A DNA stretch of 51,648 nt from JBJXHG01 sp046160865 (GTDB lineage: Bacteria > Planctomycetota > UBA1135 > GCA-002686595), in contig JBJXHG010000046.1 of the NCBI GenBank assembly GCA_046160865.1, positions 1-51,648 of the forward strand. The letters are read 5' to 3'. Below are positions 39,893 through 47,231 of this stretch, one piece after another. The position numbers and the translations under genes were made by a program. The notes under the pieces were generated by a model that was given only the letters and a program-made list of their open reading frames with translations, ran no database searches and was not told the DNA's origin. Positions within the stretch are counted from its first letter, which is position 1, and the number at the start of each line of letters is the position of its first letter.

Positions 39893-41919
39893 GCGCGATC
39901 GAATCGACGCCGCGCCGCACGACGTGCCCGCTGGATTGCCCGGATGCATGCGGAGTGCTCGTCGACACGGACGAGCGCGGCGCGTTCGTGCGCGTGCGCG
40001 GCAATCCGGAGCACTTGGCTTCCGGCGGCGTCCTGTGCGGCAAGACGATGCTGTACGGCGAGCTCGTCACGAGCCCGGATCGCTTGCTCACGCCGCTCGT
40101 GCGCGCGGGCGGACGCAAATCGGCGCCACTCGTGCCCGCGACGTGGGACGAGGCGCTCGATCTCATCGCGCAGCGCGTGAGACCGCTCGCTGGCGAGGAC
40201 GTGCTCGCGCTGTCGTACGGCGGCTCGATGGGGCTCGTGCAGCGCAAGTTTCCGTTGCGGATGATGCACGCGCTCGGCGCGACGTTGCACGACGGCGGCA
40301 TCTGCGACGCGACGAGCACCGCGGGCTACGAAGCGGTGCTCGGACGTTGCGTCGGTCCCGACATCGAATCCGCGGACGATTGCGACGCGCTGGTCCTCTG
40401 GGGCGCCGACGCGGCGCGCACGGTGCAGCATCTGCAGCCGGCGCTCCAGCGTGCGTGCCGACGCGGAGTGCCCGTGGTCGCGATCGACATCTACCGCACG
40501 GACACGATCCAGGCACTCGAGCGCTGGGGCGGGCGCGGCTTCGTGCTGCGCCCCGGCACCGACGCGGCGCTCGCGCTGTGTCTCGCGCGCCTGGCGTTCG
40601 AACGCGGCTTCGCCGACCGCGCGTTCCTCGCGCGCGAGTGTGTCGGCGCCCTGGAGTTCGAAGCGCACGTGCGGCGCGCACACGCGGTCGAGGAGACGGC
40701 GCGCATCACGGGGCTCGCGGTGGACGAGATCGAGGCGCTGGCCGCGCTGTGTGCGCGCGCGCGCAATCCGTTCTGGAAGACCGGCGTCGGCTGGACGCGG
40801 CGTCAGAACGGCGGCATGAGCATGCGCGCGGTGTGCTCGCTCGCCGCGGTGCTCGGCGCGGCCGACCGCGTGCACTACGAAAGCTTCGCGCACTTCGGCT
40901 TGAACGAGGAGGCGGTGATGCGTCCCGGCTTGCGTCCGCGCACGGCCGATCGTCCGCCGGTGTTGCAAGTGGCGCTCGGGCGCGAGCTCGCCGCCGGCCG
41001 CTATCGCGCCGTGTTCGTGTGGTGCCACAACCCCGCCGTCACGCTGCCGGACAGCCGCACGGTGCGCGCGGGCCTCGCGCGCGACGACACGTTCGTGGTC
41101 GTGCACGAGCACTTCCTCACGGAGACCGCCGAGCGCGCCGACGTCGTCCTGCCCGCGACGATGTTCGTCGAGCACGCCGACGTCTACCGCAGCTACGGCC
41201 ACCGCTGGATGCAGTACGCGCGCGCGGCGGTCGCACCTCCGCCTGCTGTGCGCGGGGGAGGGCCCCGCAGCAACGTGGACACGTTCGCCGCGATCGCGCG
41301 CCGGCTCGAGCTTCCGCGCGAGACGTGGGACGTCACGGCCGAGTCGTTGTGCGAAGAGTTGTTGCTCGCATCGCAGCCGCGTCTGAGCGAGGACGAGCTC
41401 GAGCGCTTGCGAACCGGCGTACCGGTGAAGCCGCACGCGCTCGTGCACCCGGATCGGGGCACGGAGAGCGGCAAGATCGAGCTCTACAGTGCGCCGCTCG
41501 CGCGGCGCGGACTCGCGCCGATGGCGGCGTTCGTGCCGGACGAAGGGCTGGGCGGCGGGACACTGTGGCTCGTGTGCGCGCCGTCGGTGAACACGCACAA
41601 CAGCACGTTCGCGCACAGCGCGCGGCACCGGAAGAAGGACGGTCCACCGGTGTGTCACGTCCATCCCGACGACGCGCGCGAGCGCGGGCTGCACGCCGGC
41701 TCGCTCGCCGTGCTCTCGAACTCGTTCGGATCGCTGACGCTGCCCGTCGCGACGAGCGACGCGATGCCGCGCGGATCCGTGCGCGTCGACGGCTTGCCGA
41801 GCGCGAGCGACATCCCCGAGGCGATCGGTGTGAACGCGCTCGCGAGCCCGGCGGCGAGCGATCTCGGCGACGGCAACGTGCTGTACAGCGCGCGCATCGA
41901 CGTGCGCGCAGCGCGGTGA
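39889..41919 (+). CDS. Molybdopterin (Mo-bis-MGD) oxidoreductase with N-terminal 4Fe-4S motif
   Basis: The 676-residue DMSO-reductase-superfamily subunit starts at GTG. The 4Fe-4S cysteines are C13, C17, C21 and C50 (TTCPLDCPDACG ... GGVLCGK). GGICDATSTAG (Cys139) lies where the Mo ligand is expected. MGD-binding signatures include LWGADAARTVQH, VWCHNPAVTLPDSRTVR and, at the C-terminus, VCAPSVNTHNSTFAHSARHR and VHPDDARERGLHAGSLAVLS. No Tat signal or partner Fe-S or membrane subunits are nearby, so it is probably cytosolic and single-subunit. Substrate unknown. GTGA overlap with the preceding lipoprotein gene. Confidence 0.88.
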   Translation: MSAIESTPRRTTCPLDCPDACGVLVDTDERGAFVRVRGNPEHLASGGVLCGKTMLYGELVTSPDRLLTPLVRAGGRKSAPLVPATWDEALDLIAQRVRPLAGEDVLALSYGGSMGLVQRKFPLRMMHALGATLHDGGICDATSTAGYEAVLGRCVGPDIESADDCDALVLWGADAARTVQHLQPALQRACRRGVPVVAIDIYRTDTIQALERWGGRGFVLRPGTDAALALCLARLAFERGFADRAFLARECVGALEFEAHVRRAHAVEETARITGLAVDEIEALAALCARARNPFWKTGVGWTRRQNGGMSMRAVCSLAAVLGAADRVHYESFAHFGLNEEAVMRPGLRPRTADRPPVLQVALGRELAAGRYRAVFVWCHNPAVTLPDSRTVRAGLARDDTFVVVHEHFLTETAERADVVLPATMFVEHADVYRSYGHRWMQYARAAVAPPPAVRGGGPRSNVDTFAAIARRLELPRETWDVTAESLCEELLLASQPRLSEDELERLRTGVPVKPHALVHPDRGTESGKIELYSAPLARRGLAPMAAFVPDEGLGGGTLWLVCAPSVNTHNSTFAHSARHRKKDGPPVCHVHPDDARERGLHAGSLAVLSNSFGSLTLPVATSDAMPRGSVRVDGLPSASDIPEAIGVNALASPAASDLGDGNVLYSARIDVRAAR

Positions 41920-41944
41920 GGGACGGAGCGATGGGGAGGTGCGC

Positions 41945-42793
41945 ATGGATCTCGGTCTGAAAGGGCTCGTCGTCGTGATCACCGGTGCGTCGGGCGGCAT
42001 CGGCCGCGCGCTCGCCGAAGCGTTCGCAGCCGAAGATGCGTCGCTCGTGCTCACGAGCGTGAGCCGCTTGCCGGAGCTCGAGAGCTGGGTCGCCGGGCAG
42101 CCGTGGCGCGCGCGCGCGCTCGCGCTGCGCGCCGACGTCACGCAGCCCGCCGAGATCGGTGCAGCGCTCGAGGCCGCGTGCGCGCGCTTCGGGCGCGTCG
42201 ATGCGTGCGTCGCGAACGCGGGCCGCTGGACGCCCGAGTTCGCGCTGCTGCACCAAGCCGACGAGCAGCGCGTGCGCGCGAGCATCGACACGAACTTGAT
42301 GGGCTCGCTGTGGACGGCGCGGGCGTTCTTCGCAGGGCTCGCGCGCTCCGGTCCTCGTTCGGACGGAGCCGGCGCGAGCCTCGTGCTGATCGGCTCGACG
42401 GCCGGACGTTTCGGCGAGAAGGGACACGCCGAGTACGCCGTGTCGAAGGCGGGCCTCTACGGTCTCGTGCGGACCCTGAAGAACGAGATCGTCGAGCTCG
42501 ACCCGCACGGCCGCGTCAACATGATCGAGCCCGGCTGGACCGTGACGCACATGGCGCGTCCGGCGCTCGACGAGCCGGGTCGCATCGCCAAAGTCGTGCG
42601 CACGATGCCGCTGAGGCAACTCGCGCGCGCCAAGGACATCGCGCGTGCGGCGTGCTTCCTGTGCTCGCCCGTCGCGGCGCGCCACGTCTCGGGCGAAGTG
42701 CTCACGATCGCCGGCGGGATGGAAGGGCGCGTGCTGTGGGACCCGGCCGATGTCGACGAGGCGGCCGTGCGCGCGCGACTGCGTCGGGACTAA
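41945..42793 (+). CDS. Short-chain dehydrogenase/reductase (classical SDR)
   Basis: The 282-residue protein has the NAD(P)-binding TGASGGIG (13-20), CVANAG, catalytic Ser in LIGSTAG, and Y164-x3-K168 (EYAVSKAG). Its end (GEVLTIAGGMEGR) is typical of classical SDRs such as 3-oxoacyl-ACP reductases. A ~30-residue C-terminal extension (WDPADVDEAAVRARLRRD) is extra. ATG 41945 follows GGGGAGGT by 4 nt, better than GTG 41939. The gene lies 25 nt after the Mo enzyme and may be co-transcribed. Palindromic element D starts directly after its TAA. Confidence 0.88.
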   Translation: MDLGLKGLVVVITGASGGIGRALAEAFAAEDASLVLTSVSRLPELESWVAGQPWRARALALRADVTQPAEIGAALEAACARFGRVDACVANAGRWTPEFALLHQADEQRVRASIDTNLMGSLWTARAFFAGLARSGPRSDGAGASLVLIGSTAGRFGEKGHAEYAVSKAGLYGLVRTLKNEIVELDPHGRVNMIEPGWTVTHMARPALDEPGRIAKVVRTMPLRQLARAKDIARAACFLCSPVAARHVSGEVLTIAGGMEGRVLWDPADVDEAAVRARLRRD

Positions 42794-42954
42794 GAACACG
42801 TCCTAGAACCTCGCCGCGTCCCGAGGGCGAGCCAGCCGATGCGGCGCAAGCAGAGCCGACGCTGCGTATTGACGAAGAAATACGCAGAGGAGGTTCGACG
42901 CGGCGCCGCGACGGCGTAGCCGCCCGGAGCCCGGCGAGGTTCTAGGATGTGCGC
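42794..42954. repeat. Palindromic element D (161 bp), inverted copy of element C
   Basis: Arms 42794-42815 and 42933-42954 pair over CCTAGAACCTCGCC / GGCGAGGTTCTAGG. The central hairpin TGCGTATT (42863-42870), loop GACGAAGA, AATACGCA (42879-42886) is identical to that of element C once reversed. Two bases differ in each arm relative to C (TAAGA versus TAGAA) but the change is made on both arms, so pairing is kept. It sits between the SDR stop codon and, one base further, the operator of the GbsR-type regulator. Confidence 0.9.
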
Positions 42955-42955
42955 T

Positions 42956-42979
42956 AACTTTCAAAATATTCTGAAAGTT
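42956..42979. promoter_or_regulatory. Operator palindrome of the GbsR/MarR-type regulator
   Basis: A 24-bp near-perfect palindrome with perfect 8-bp outer arms AACTTTCA and TGAAAGTT; 11 of 12 positions pair. It is strikingly A/T-rich in this G/C-rich sequence. Its right arm covers the expected -35 position (42971-42976) of the TACGAT promoter, so binding should block transcription. Position directly before the regulator gene suggests autoregulation. Confidence 0.75.
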
Positions 42980-42993
42980 CAGGCCGGCCACGG

Positions 42994-42999
42994 TACGAT
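42994..42999 (+). promoter_or_regulatory. Putative -10 hexamer TACGAT for the GbsR-headed operon
   Basis: TACGAT lies 17 bp after CTGAAA (42971-42976), which sits in the operator, and ends 9 nt before ATG 43009. The transcript would have a 1-3-nt leader. Confidence 0.5.
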
Positions 43000-43008
43000 G
43001 TCGTGCCT

Positions 43009-43551
43009 ATGGTCGCGAGCGATTCGATCCGCCAAGAGTTCGTGCGCCTGTGGGGCAACCTCGGCGCATTCTGGGGTGTTCCGCCGACGACGGCGCGCGT
43101 GTACGGCTGGCTCCTGTCCAAGCAGCACCCGGCGACGGCCGAGGACCTCGTGCAGGGTCTCGGTCTCTCGCGCGGCGCGGTCAGCATGGCGTGCCGCGAG
43201 CTGCGCGACTGGGGGTTGATCCATCTCGAGCGTGCCGGCGGCTCGCGCCAGATCGCGTATCGCCCCGAGACGGATCTCGAGAAAGCGATCCGGAGCATCG
43301 TGCAAGCGCGCAAGCGTCGCGAGTGGGATCCGATCCTCACGCACTTGCGCGAGTGGATTCCGAAGCTCGAGGCGGAGCGCTCGAGCGAAGCCGCGGTGTT
43401 CCGCGAGCGTCTGAAGGCGATCGAGGCCCTCGTCGGCATGGCCGACACGATGGCCGAGTCGTTCCTGAAGGGCGGTCTCGTGCAGAAGCTCGGGTTGCGC
43501 GTCCTCGTCGCCGCGGCGGCGAAGAAGCACAAGAAAGGCCAGCGCCAATGA
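43009..43551 (+). CDS. GbsR/MarR-family winged-helix transcriptional regulator
   Basis: The 180-residue protein has the GbsR-like layout: IRQEFVRLWGNLGAFWGVPPTTARVYGWLL, then the HTH PATAEDLVQGLGLSRGAVSMACRELRDWGLI, a wing with RQIAYRPETD and a helical C-terminal dimerisation tail (REWDPILTHLREWIPKLEAE...) ending in a basic cluster. Members respond to small ligands and repress adjacent operons. It heads a five-gene operon; its stop overlaps the next start by 4 nt (ATGA). GTG 43003 is possible, but ATG 43009 fits the -10 better. Confidence 0.87.
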   Translation: MVASDSIRQEFVRLWGNLGAFWGVPPTTARVYGWLLSKQHPATAEDLVQGLGLSRGAVSMACRELRDWGLIHLERAGGSRQIAYRPETDLEKAIRSIVQARKRREWDPILTHLREWIPKLEAERSSEAAVFRERLKAIEALVGMADTMAESFLKGGLVQKLGLRVLVAAAAKKHKKGQRQ

Positions 43552-44438
43552 ACGTGTTGATCACCGGAGGATCGGGCTTCGTCGGAGCGGCGCTCGCGCG
43601 CGAGCTCGCTCGCCGCGGCCACGCGCCGCAGATCGTCAGCCGTCGCCCCGGATCGAGTGTCACTTGGGACGACGCGAGTCTCGCACGCGGCGTCGAGCGC
43701 GCGGACGCGGTCGTGCACCTCGCGGGCGAGAACCTGTTCGCCAAGCGCTGGAGCACGCGGCAGAAGGAGGCGCTCTGGCGCAGTCGTCACGAGACGACGC
43801 GCAAGCTCGCGAAGCTCGTTGCGGAGCGCAAGCCGCGCGTCTTCGTCAGCGCATCCGCCGTCGGCTTCTACGGCGCGAGCCCGGACGCGACGTTCGACGA
43901 GCGCTCGCCGCGGGGCGAAGGATTCCTCGCGGAGCTGTGCGCGGACTGGGAAGCGGCGGCGGACGCGGCGCTGGAGGCCGGCGTACGCACGGCGATCGTG
44001 CGCTTCGGTGTCGTGCTCGAGCGCGGCGGCGGCGCGCTCGCGCGCATGCTGCCGATCTTCCAGCTCGGGCTCGGCGGTCCGCTCGGCGACGGCAAGCAGT
44101 GGGTGTCGTGGATCCATCGCGCCGACGCGGTGTCGCTGATCATTTTCTTGCTCGAGAGGGACGGCGTGTACGGCCTGTTCAACGCCACGGCGCCGAATCC
44201 GGTGACGATGAAGGAGCTCGCGCGCGAGCTCGGCCGCGCGCTGCACCGGCCGGCCGTGTTGCCCGCGCCCGCGCCGATGCTGCGTCTCGCGCTCGGCGAG
44301 GTCGCCGACGTGCTGCTCACCGGTCAGCGCGTATTGCCGCGTCGCGCGCAGGAGGCCGGCTTCGCGTTCGAGCACCCGGAGCTCGCCGGCGCGCTGCAAG
44401 AGATCGTGAGCAAGGAAGCGCCCGCGCACGCGGGCTGA
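43548..44438 (+). CDS. TIGR01777-family NAD-dependent epimerase (SDR39U1-like)
   Basis: The 296-residue protein has MNVLITGGSGFVGAALAREL, then VVHLAGENLFAKRWSTRQKE, the family-typical SRHETTRKLAKL, SASAVGFYGASPD (Y-x-x-x motif altered as usual in this family), DWEAAADAALEAGVRTAIVR, GKQWVSWIHRADAV, and a C-terminal DUF1731-like part (RALHRPAVLPAPAPMLRLAL...). The biochemical reaction is unknown; a role in a lipid or cofactor is only guessed. Start overlaps the regulator's stop. Confidence 0.9.
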   Translation: MNVLITGGSGFVGAALARELARRGHAPQIVSRRPGSSVTWDDASLARGVERADAVVHLAGENLFAKRWSTRQKEALWRSRHETTRKLAKLVAERKPRVFVSASAVGFYGASPDATFDERSPRGEGFLAELCADWEAAADAALEAGVRTAIVRFGVVLERGGGALARMLPIFQLGLGGPLGDGKQWVSWIHRADAVSLIIFLLERDGVYGLFNATAPNPVTMKELARELGRALHRPAVLPAPAPMLRLALGEVADVLLTGQRVLPRRAQEAGFAFEHPELAGALQEIVSKEAPAHAG

Positions 44439-44447
44439 GGTCGAATC

Positions 44448-45365
44448 GTGCCGAGCTCGATGTCGACAACCTCGCGACGGCATGCCGCCGAGACGCGCGC
44501 CTTCGAGTGGGAAGTGCGAGCACGCGCGTTCCAAGATCGAATGGGTCGCGTCGGCCCGCAGCCGGCGAGCGTCGTGTCCTTCACGAATCGCCGCTTCACC
44601 GTGAACTTCTCCGCGCCGATCGAGCACGTGCAGCGCCTGCTGCCGCGTGAGATCGAAGCCGATCCGATCCCCGACCGACCGGATCTCGGGCTGCTCGGCA
44701 TGTGCGCGTGCGACTTCTGGGTTACCCGCATCGGCGTGGTCCCGATCGTTCCGATCCGCAACAACGACATGCTGCTGCGCGTCAGCACGCGCTTCCGCAA
44801 GGGCGGTCATCGGCTGCGCGGCTTCTACACCATTCACTCGACGTCGTCGTCCTTCGTGCTCGGCACGCTCGGCCGACACTTCTCGCACTTCCGCAAGCAG
44901 CGCGGGCGGTTCGAGCGCGTCGACGACCGATCCACCTACTCGTTGCGCAACGCGCGCACGGACGAGCTCTCGACGGGCTGGGTCGTCGCTCACACGGACT
45001 CGATCGACAAGACGCCGCCGCGCGGCTCGTGCTTCACGAGCATCGAAGCGGCGACCGACTACGTGTTCCGGCTCGACGGAAGCTGCGGATTCGATTGGGC
45101 GACGCGCAGGATCTCGTTCCAGCCGATCGAGTACCCCGAGTGGGACCTGTCGTTCTGCCAGCGCGTCGATTACGGGTTTCCGTTGCTCGACACGCTGGCG
45201 CGCGAGTTCGAGCTCGATCTGTCGCTCGACAGCACCTTGTGCATGCAGGACACGCACCAAACGTGGTGCGCGTCGACGCTGTATCGCAACGAGAACGCGG
45301 CGAGGCCGTGGTTCGCGAAGCGGCGCACGAGCGAATCGCTCGCGCGCATCGGAGGTCATCGATGA
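44448..45365 (+). CDS. DUF2071/YqjF-like protein (acetoacetate decarboxylase-like superfamily), tentative
   Basis: The 305-residue protein begins with RRFTVNFSAPIEHVQRLLPR followed by LGLLGMCACDFWVTRIGVVP and NNDMLLRVSTRFRKGGHRLRGFYTIHS, reminiscent of DUF2071/YqjF, where a (Y/F)-x-V-x-LLP strand-helix unit precedes an acyl-pocket barrel. Several Cys and aromatic residues lie in the second half (DGSCGFDWATRRISFQPIEY, CMQDTHQTWC). The match is partial, so other assignments remain open. GTG 44448 has GAGGT 6 nt upstream. Second enzyme of the GbsR operon. Confidence 0.6.
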   Translation: MPSSMSTTSRRHAAETRAFEWEVRARAFQDRMGRVGPQPASVVSFTNRRFTVNFSAPIEHVQRLLPREIEADPIPDRPDLGLLGMCACDFWVTRIGVVPIVPIRNNDMLLRVSTRFRKGGHRLRGFYTIHSTSSSFVLGTLGRHFSHFRKQRGRFERVDDRSTYSLRNARTDELSTGWVVAHTDSIDKTPPRGSCFTSIEAATDYVFRLDGSCGFDWATRRISFQPIEYPEWDLSFCQRVDYGFPLLDTLAREFELDLSLDSTLCMQDTHQTWCASTLYRNENAARPWFAKRRTSESLARIGGHR

Positions 45366-45757
45366 ACGCACTGTGGATCTTCGTCATCGGCGCCAGCGTG
45401 TCGGTCGGGCTCGCGGGCCTGACCGTGGCGGGCCTGCGACCGTCGCTCGCGTCCTTGCTCGAGGAGCTGTGCGGCAGCTCGACGCGCGCGCGTTTCTGGC
45501 TCGTGCTCATGGCGTTGGGCACGCTGCTCGTGACGCTTTTCTGCGTGCTGCTCGCGCTGCCGGAGGCGTCGGCTTGGGAGCAGCCCGCATGGCGCGAGAT
45601 GCTCGTGAGCGTGCGCATCGGCATCTTCGGCTTGCTCCTGTGCTTGGCGCTCCTCGCGTTCGTGTTGATGCTCTCGATCAACGGCCGCGAGCGCGAGGAA
45701 CGGCGCGAGAACGACCCGAGCTGGATGAAGCTCTCACGCGACGTGCCGCGGAGCTGA
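45362..45757 (+). CDS. Small three-helix membrane protein, function unknown
   Basis: The 131-residue product has hydrophobic segments at about 4-26 (WIFVIGASVSVGLAGLTVAG), 44-66 (RFWLVLMALGTLLVTLFCVL) and 82-105 (IGIFGLLLCLALLAFVLMLS), and a charged C-terminus (NGREREERRENDPSWMKLSR). Not recognised. ATG overlaps the DUF2071-like gene's stop by 4 nt, so it belongs to the same operon. Confidence 0.68.
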   Translation: MNALWIFVIGASVSVGLAGLTVAGLRPSLASLLEELCGSSTRARFWLVLMALGTLLVTLFCVLLALPEASAWEQPAWREMLVSVRIGIFGLLLCLALLAFVLMLSINGREREERRENDPSWMKLSRDVPRS

Positions 45758-45760
45758 ACA

Positions 45761-47167
45761 ATGGACTCCGCGAACTCGCCGCGCCGCGCCACGATCGGAC
45801 GTGGCGCGTACGCGATCACGGCGATCCTGCTCGCGCTGCTCAAGTACAACCTCGACCGTCTGACGACCTGGATCCTCGCCGGACGCTCGTTCTCCGTGCT
45901 GGCGTATTGGTACCCCGGACGGTACTGGTCGAGTGAGCATCCCGAGCGCAACACGGTGCTCTGGACGCTCGCGCTGACGACCATTCCGTTCGTGTGCGTC
46001 GGAATCGCGCTCACGCTTCGCCGGCTGCGCGACGCCGATCTGCCGCGCGCGCTCGCGGCGTTCTTCTTCGTTCCATTCCTGAACCTCGTCTTGTTCCTGC
46101 TGCTCGCGATCTTGCCTTCGCGCGAGTACGCGGACGATCACGAGCGTCGGCGCGGTGCCACCACGTTCCTCGAAGGTGTGATACCGCGGGGAGCGTGGAG
46201 CAGCGCCGCGATGAGTGTGCTGCTCGTCGTCCCGATCGCGACCGCGCTGAGCGCGATCTCGGCGCAAGTTCTCGGCGACTACGGATGGGGACTCTTCGTC
46301 GGCATCCCATTCCTGCTCGGCACGTGCTCCGCCGTGTTGCTTGGATTCCATCGACCGCGATCGATGGGGGAGTGCCTCGGCGTCGCCGCAGCGTCCATCG
46401 TGCTGCTCGGCGGTCTGCTCTTCGGGTTCTTGATCGAGGGCGCCGTGTGTTTGGCGATGGCGTTTCCGCTCGGCATCGCGCTCGCTTTGCTCGGCGGCGT
46501 GCTCGGTTTCTTCCTGCAGCGCGGACCTCGGCCGCGAGGAGACGCCGTGCGCGTGCTGTCGCTGTCGATCGTGTTCTTGCCGACGATCATCGGCCTCGAG
46601 TCGGCTGCGCCCGCGGAACCGCAGCTGTGGAAGGTCACGACGTGCGTGACCATCGACGCACCGCCGGAGATCGTGTGGCAGAACGTCGTCGCGTTCACGG
46701 AGCTTCCGCCGCCACGTGAGTGGGTGTTCCGGCTCGGCATCGCGTATCCGCTGCGCGCCGAGATCGATGGACACGGCGCCGGCGCCGTGCGCCGTTGCGT
46801 CTTCTCGACCGGCGCGTTCGTCGAACCGATCGAGGTGTGGGACGAGCCGCGCATCCTGCGCTTCGGCGTCACCGAGCATCCTCCGGCGATGCGCGAGACG
46901 ATGTGGCTCGATGCAGAGGATCCGCCGCACGTGAACGACTTCTTGCAGTCGAAGCGCGGTCAGTTCGAGCTCGTCGAAAGCGACGGCCGCACGGTGCTCC
47001 TCGGCACCACGTGGTACACGCACAGGATCTGGCCGGCCGCGTACTGGAAACCGTGGTCGGATTGGATCCTGCACACGATCCATCGCCGCGTGCTCGAGCA
47101 CATCCGACAGCGCAGCGAGGACACTCGTCGAGCGCGCACGCTCGGAGAAGCGGCTCGAGAGCGCTGA
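45761..47167 (+). CDS. DUF805-like membrane domain fused to SRPBCC (polyketide cyclase/START-like) domain
   Basis: The 468-residue protein has an N-terminal membrane half (about residues 15-285, seven or so helices) including the DUF805-like ALTLRRLRDADLPRALAAFF, and a cytoplasmic or periplasmic C-terminal half (about 295-440) resembling SRPBCC: KVTTCVTIDAPPEIVWQNVV, DEPRILRFGV, FELVESDGRTVLLGTTWYTH, then WSDWILHTIHRRVLEHI. SRPBCC domains bind hydrophobic ligands. It lies 3 nt after the three-helix protein and closes the GbsR operon. Confidence 0.75.
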   Translation: MDSANSPRRATIGRGAYAITAILLALLKYNLDRLTTWILAGRSFSVLAYWYPGRYWSSEHPERNTVLWTLALTTIPFVCVGIALTLRRLRDADLPRALAAFFFVPFLNLVLFLLLAILPSREYADDHERRRGATTFLEGVIPRGAWSSAAMSVLLVVPIATALSAISAQVLGDYGWGLFVGIPFLLGTCSAVLLGFHRPRSMGECLGVAAASIVLLGGLLFGFLIEGAVCLAMAFPLGIALALLGGVLGFFLQRGPRPRGDAVRVLSLSIVFLPTIIGLESAAPAEPQLWKVTTCVTIDAPPEIVWQNVVAFTELPPPREWVFRLGIAYPLRAEIDGHGAGAVRRCVFSTGAFVEPIEVWDEPRILRFGVTEHPPAMRETMWLDAEDPPHVNDFLQSKRGQFELVESDGRTVLLGTTWYTHRIWPAAYWKPWSDWILHTIHRRVLEHIRQRSEDTRRARTLGEAARER

Positions 47168-47231
47168 CCAGCGCCGAACCCACGAGCCGTCGACGGACGT
47201 GGCCGCGCCTCGACTGCTGATGAAACCGGCT

